This document shows positions 52,905-56,455 of a stretch of DNA of 56,455 bases, one piece after another. This stretch comes from Butyrivibrio hungatei (lineage in GTDB: Bacteria > Bacillota > Clostridia > Lachnospirales > Lachnospiraceae). The stretch spans positions 1 to 56,455 of the forward strand of contig NZ_FMUR01000021.1 of the NCBI RefSeq assembly GCF_900101605.1, given 5' to 3'. A program made the position numbers and the translations under genes. Numbering within the stretch: the first letter of the stretch is position 1; every line of letters begins with the position of its first letter. The notes below the pieces were generated by a model. It searched no databases. It saw only the letters and a list, made by a program, of their open reading frames with translations, and was not told where the DNA came from.

Positions 52905-54068
52905 ATGAAAAAGAAAAACATAGCAGCTATTAGTATAACCTTTCTGATTTTATTGATAACCGCAGGATGCAGGTCAAATAAGAATTCAGGAACAGAGTCT
53001 GCCGCAACGGAGGAATCGGTTGTCGAAGAAGCAGAAGTGGAGGAATTCTATCATCTTGACGCCAATGATACATTCTTTTCAATAAATGAAAAAGGCGAAA
53101 AAGTTGGGGAGTTCCATGAGGAAAAAATAAAAGAAATCCTCGGACTGGATGATAAAGGCGATTTTGTAAATATTATTACGTGTTCCGATAAGATTGCCAT
53201 ATGTATTTGTTATAACTCAGAAGTAGAAGAATATGGATATGGATTATACGCCGTGAATGAAACTTTAGGTAAAAGCATAGAGTTAGAGAAGGTTCCCCAT
53301 AGCTACGACAACGTGGATTATTACAAGGGAGATTTTTATTTTACTTATGACGATAAGGAGCTAATCTGTTCTATCGAAGACAGCCTGGAATATGTGGTTA
53401 AAGAAGCGGATTTGGGATCAATCGCTGATAAACTCGAAAATGAAATCATCTGTATACCTTATAGACATATGAATGGATCTATTACTAGGCTATTGGATGA
53501 AGTGGGCTATGTTATTGTGAGAGATTTCTCAGGGGATGGATATGCCGTGATGCAAAAAGATGGGACAGTAACAGAGCTTCCACAGCGTGGTTGTAAACAT
53601 TATGTTCTGATGTGCTATGACAAAAATGTAGTATTTTTCCAGAAGTACTTTGATAGTTATTATAAAAGTATTCCGATAGGTTATTATTATATAAAGCTTG
53701 ATACCATGGAAGAAAATAAGCTTCCCTATGAATTTTCAGAAGAATCCTTTTATACCGTGAAAAATGGCAAGTTGTACTGGAGTATTTTATCAGAGCAAGA
53801 TAAAAGTGCAGATATATTGTATAAAAAAATTTATTATGCATCTGATGTGGAAAGTGATACAGCTTCTGTGCTTGCTCAAACAGATGTGACTCCGGGATTG
53901 GAATATGATATTACATTCCATGGCGATAACGGATTATGTATTTGTGGAGATAATATTTTCATCAAAGCTGCTTCCGAGGATAATGTGAAATGGTTCAGAA
54001 TTGACAAGGCGGGCGATAATATATCTTTAGCTGATATGGATCTTACTATTAAGACTATTCAACGTTAA
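52905..54068 (+). CDS. Lipoprotein, intact parent of the 50443 pseudogene
   Basis: This 387-aa lipoprotein has lipobox Cys22 (LITAGC), a Glu-rich stretch, then a beta-rich domain with YSYDNVDYYKGDFYFTYD-like blades, EEVGYVIVRDFSGDGYAVMQ and ITFHGDNGLCICGDNI. The spaced blade-like motifs suggest a propeller fold; this is inference. It starts 33 bases after the preceding gene and has a decayed copy 2.4 kb upstream. Confidence 0.78.
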   Translation: MKKKNIAAISITFLILLITAGCRSNKNSGTESAATEESVVEEAEVEEFYHLDANDTFFSINEKGEKVGEFHEEKIKEILGLDDKGDFVNIITCSDKIAICICYNSEVEEYGYGLYAVNETLGKSIELEKVPHSYDNVDYYKGDFYFTYDDKELICSIEDSLEYVVKEADLGSIADKLENEIICIPYRHMNGSITRLLDEVGYVIVRDFSGDGYAVMQKDGTVTELPQRGCKHYVLMCYDKNVVFFQKYFDSYYKSIPIGYYYIKLDTMEENKLPYEFSEESFYTVKNGKLYWSILSEQDKSADILYKKIYYASDVESDTASVLAQTDVTPGLEYDITFHGDNGLCICGDNIFIKAASEDNVKWFRIDKAGDNISLADMDLTIKTIQR

Positions 54069-54069
54069 T

Positions 54070-54234
54070 CTTGAGACGGGCAAGGAACTGGAGCTGTCGC
54101 AGCTGTTGGTGATATTACTCTAAAGTACAGCGATTATCCCGAGCTTGTAAAAAAGAGTATGTTGTAACAGAGACAAAGAATCCTGATGATTTTGTCGATC
54201 ATAAAGATGTTTATGAGACCTTAGTAGCTGAGTA
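54070..54234 (+). pseudogene. Frameshifted remnant of a coding gene
   Basis: Three short frames chain together: LETGKELELSQLLVILL, then VAAVGDITLKYSDYPELVKK, then KEYVVTETKNPDDFVDHKDV ending YETLVAE. Each stops or shifts within 40 residues, as expected for the 3' end of a deleted gene. No member in the window clearly matches the remnant. Confidence 0.6.
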
Positions 54235-54284
54235 AAAGGTTGATTAGGTTGAATGTACAGTGATTGTAAGGTGGGAGAAATAAA

Positions 54285-55058
54285 TTGAGAAAAAAGAGTA
54301 AGAAATTACAAGCATTACTTACAGCTGCATTACTTTTTTTTATTTTGACAGCGTGTTCGGGTGAAAAGGCAGAACTTATCACAGACGAAGCAGAGAGAAC
54401 TTCAAGCAATGAAGAGAGTACAGCAAACACATTAGAAAATGATGGAGTAGTATTCCATTCGTACGATGAATTTATTGAAAAGATAAACTACTTGCATGAT
54501 GTAATGGAAACATCTGATTTTGAAACTTTTTTGGATGAAGCTACGCGGTACTTATGGGTTACATCTCCGGTATATAATGCCTTTACTAACCAAAACGATC
54601 AATTTGGATATTTACAAGTTGATATTGATGGAGATGGAGTAGACGAATTACTTTTGGGAACGACCGGTTCGGAAGATGATTCATATTATGTGGATATAAT
54701 CGGCATGTTTACACTTAGAAAAGGCGTAGCATATACGGTATTCGAAAGAAACGAAAGGGATTGCTATAAAATATATGCAGAGGGCATTATTGAGCATAGT
54801 TTTGTTTATCCTAATTCATCATATGGCGCTGAATATTTCAAGTACAATGCCGGAAACCTGGAAGCTATTGAAAGTGCTTATTGTGAAGTCGGCTTCCGTG
54901 ATGATGAGTGGGGAGAAGTCTACTATTATTCTGATAGCGCATCGCAGGAACGTGAATTGACTGAGAAAGAGTATCATGAGATGAGGGATGAGCTTATAAA
55001 TAGATATTGTAAACAAGAAATGCAACTTCAACTTCATCTTTTTAAGGATAAACAATGA
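54285..55058 (+). CDS. Short EF-loop lipoprotein (N-terminal domain lost)
   Basis: This 257-aa lipoprotein starts at a TTG preceded by GGGAG, with lipobox Cys24 (ILTAC). The tail of the signal region (CSGEKAELITDEAERTSS) is close to that of 45251. It then goes almost directly to the C-terminal domain (FGYLQVDIDGDGVDELLLGT), so the roughly 350-residue N-terminal and central domains are missing. The stop overlaps the next ATG (ATGA). Confidence 0.82.
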   Translation: MRKKSKKLQALLTAALLFFILTACSGEKAELITDEAERTSSNEESTANTLENDGVVFHSYDEFIEKINYLHDVMETSDFETFLDEATRYLWVTSPVYNAFTNQNDQFGYLQVDIDGDGVDELLLGTTGSEDDSYYVDIIGMFTLRKGVAYTVFERNERDCYKIYAEGIIEHSFVYPNSSYGAEYFKYNAGNLEAIESAYCEVGFRDDEWGEVYYYSDSASQERELTEKEYHEMRDELINRYCKQEMQLQLHLFKDKQ

Positions 55059-56455
55059 GAATAAACATAATATTACCACTGACTATACTTATATTGCTTA
55101 CAGGTTGTGGAGCTTCAGCCGAAAAAGCTCCTATAAATCCGGAATCTGAGGATAAATCATCTGAAGCTTATTCTGATTCTAAAACTAAGTTAATTGAAAT
55201 AGAATCTGAGCTTGTTCCTGAGCAGGGTCTTGTACAGATCTGCGCTTATAATGATGATTTTATAGATCAAGGAATTGAAACTCAATATACCTTCATCGAT
55301 ATCATAAAAGATAATGAAACAAAAGCGACTATAAATACGCATCACCATTTCAGTGAAATCACGGATATAGATTGCTTTGACTATAGTAATGATGAAGAAA
55401 AAGATATTGCAGTTATTGGTAAATCGGATTCTTATACTACTGTCTTTCTGTGTGAAACTGATTCCGACTATTATTACACCGATTTTTATCCGCAACAGTT
55501 TTGTGGAGATTTTATTCAAGAGTCGTTAGGCGATGATTTTTCTATGAGTAAATTAAAGTCTATATTATCGGAGGAGGGTGTAGGAAGTTTAGCTAAAATT
55601 TTGATTAGTGACGCGGAAAAAGTTACATATAGTGATTACAAATCGGCATATATTAATTTTCTTAAAGTTCTTGATAAGTGCGGAGTTGATGAATATGGTT
55701 GTTCGGGAGGATCATATTATATATATGACATCGACAAAGATTCGACACCTGAATTAATTGTACACTATGGAGGCTGCGAAGCTATTTTTCATGCATTTGT
55801 ATTCACATATACTGATAACAAAGTTAAGTGCATTGATGAGATATCCACTGGTCACAGTGAGTTATATGCATATCCAAGTGGGAATGGAATACTGCAATAT
55901 TGGGCTCATATGGGAGGAGAGGAATTCCGTCTTTTTTCATTAAACGATAATATGCTCATAACAAAAGTATTGTATTCCGGAAGTACTATACATGAAGATC
56001 CGGAAACCGGAGAATATGATATAAATTTCACACCTGTAAGGAATGTAGTGCCTGATGCATATTTTCTTACATCATTTGCGCCTGATAATGTAATTCCGAT
56101 AGAAAAATATGAGATTATCTCAGCATATGTGCCATCTCAAGACAATGCGAAGTATACCTTCCCGAATAATAATCCAAAATTTTACTCAGAAATCATGGAA
56201 AAAGACAATATTCTGAATGCAGTATCCAGGTACAGAAACGATCCGATTTACAAAGATATTCATTTTAGTGACTTTTTAAAAAAAATAGAACATTCTCAAT
56301 CGGAAATACAGGATATAACATATGCAGATCTTAATTTAGATAATGTGTATGAATGTATTTTTTATGTTCTGAAAAAAGATAGTGAAGATTCTATTCGTAT
56401 AATTCTGAGTAAGCAGGGAGAAAAAATTTATGCATATTATGATTCATCTTACATG
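55055..56455 (+). CDS. Lipoprotein, runs off the window
   Basis: The frame is open from 55055 to the last base (467 codons, no stop). Lipobox Cys18 (LLTGC). Its N-terminal domain (ELVPEQGLVQICAYNDDFID ... YTFIDIIKDNETKATINTH ... TDIDCFDYS) aligns with the 51126 protein. From about residue 200 it has a different domain (YIYDIDKDSTPELIVHYGGC, then GNGILQYWAHMGGEEF). The DIDKDSTPEL loop is a looser version of the family's calcium-type loop. It overlaps the preceding gene by 4 bases. Confidence 0.8.
   Translation, partial: MRINIILPLTILILLTGCGASAEKAPINPESEDKSSEAYSDSKTKLIEIESELVPEQGLVQICAYNDDFIDQGIETQYTFIDIIKDNETKATINTHHHFSEITDIDCFDYSNDEEKDIAVIGKSDSYTTVFLCETDSDYYYTDFYPQQFCGDFIQESLGDDFSMSKLKSILSEEGVGSLAKILISDAEKVTYSDYKSAYINFLKVLDKCGVDEYGCSGGSYYIYDIDKDSTPELIVHYGGCEAIFHAFVFTYTDNKVKCIDEISTGHSELYAYPSGNGILQYWAHMGGEEFRLFSLNDNMLITKVLYSGSTIHEDPETGEYDINFTPVRNVVPDAYFLTSFAPDNVIPIEKYEIISAYVPSQDNAKYTFPNNNPKFYSEIMEKDNILNAVSRYRNDPIYKDIHFSDFLKKIEHSQSEIQDITYADLNLDNVYECIFYVLKKDSEDSIRIILSKQGEKIYAYYDSSYM

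Overview
The window looks like chromosomal DNA of a low-to-moderate-GC Clostridia member, most likely a Lachnospiraceae of the Butyrivibrio/Pseudobutyrivibrio type. This is inferred from a pyrophosphate-type phosphofructokinase, alpha-glucan phosphorylase, many secreted lipoproteins, a holin-like type I toxin and a cytoplasmic GH5 glycosidase. There is no rRNA, tRNA, CRISPR array or phage module. No species can be fixed from the sequence alone.

Layout. (1) 1-6050: the end of an IS3-family element sits in an ABC exporter gene, leaving only its C-terminal ATPase part. Downstream are a double-glycine-leader peptide gene, a small membrane protein, a DUF5085/GyrI-like protein, an HlyD-type membrane-fusion protein and an anchored protein with four bacterial Ig-like (BIG2) repeats. 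Together they read as a peptide-export locus whose exporter has been hit. (2) 6050-12620, minus strand: an OmpR/histidine-kinase pair upstream of a three-gene ABC efflux operon, separated from it by a 54-bp tandem hairpin array. (3) 13.1-22.0 kb: a secreted low-complexity protein, an O-antigen ligase-like protein, PPi-dependent phosphofructokinase, a very repetitive acidic protein and glycogen/maltodextrin phosphorylase. A 610-bp imperfect palindrome follows. (4) 22.7-30.6 kb: an XRE regulator, a secreted DUF4874/DUF4832 protein, then a three-gene polysaccharide cluster ending in a protein with three WavE-like domains. The DUF4832 gene and the polysaccharide cluster are preceded by promoters of the same architecture. 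(5) 30.7-33.3 kb: CPBP protease, response regulator and kinase with overlapping ends.

(6) 33.38-33.75 kb: a complete type I toxin-antitoxin locus: a 33-aa holin-like toxin, a convergent antisense RNA, two near-consensus promoters and a shared terminator. (7) 33.76-39.8 kb: a TetR repressor divergent from an MMPL transporter and a large coiled-coil lipoprotein, with two TGAC-N5-GTCA operators over the transporter promoter and a possible small RNA between them. (8) 39.84-40.08 kb: a second tandem hairpin array.

(9) 40.3-56.4 kb: an island of at least ten lipoprotein or lipoprotein-like genes in related families, two of them adjacent to decayed relatives, interrupted by a NUDIX hydrolase and a GH5 enzyme. 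Five share a C-terminal domain with a DxDGDGxDEL calcium-loop-like motif, and N- and C-terminal domains have been reshuffled between members. This expanding and decaying family is the best candidate for an undescribed system in the window. The last gene runs off the right edge.
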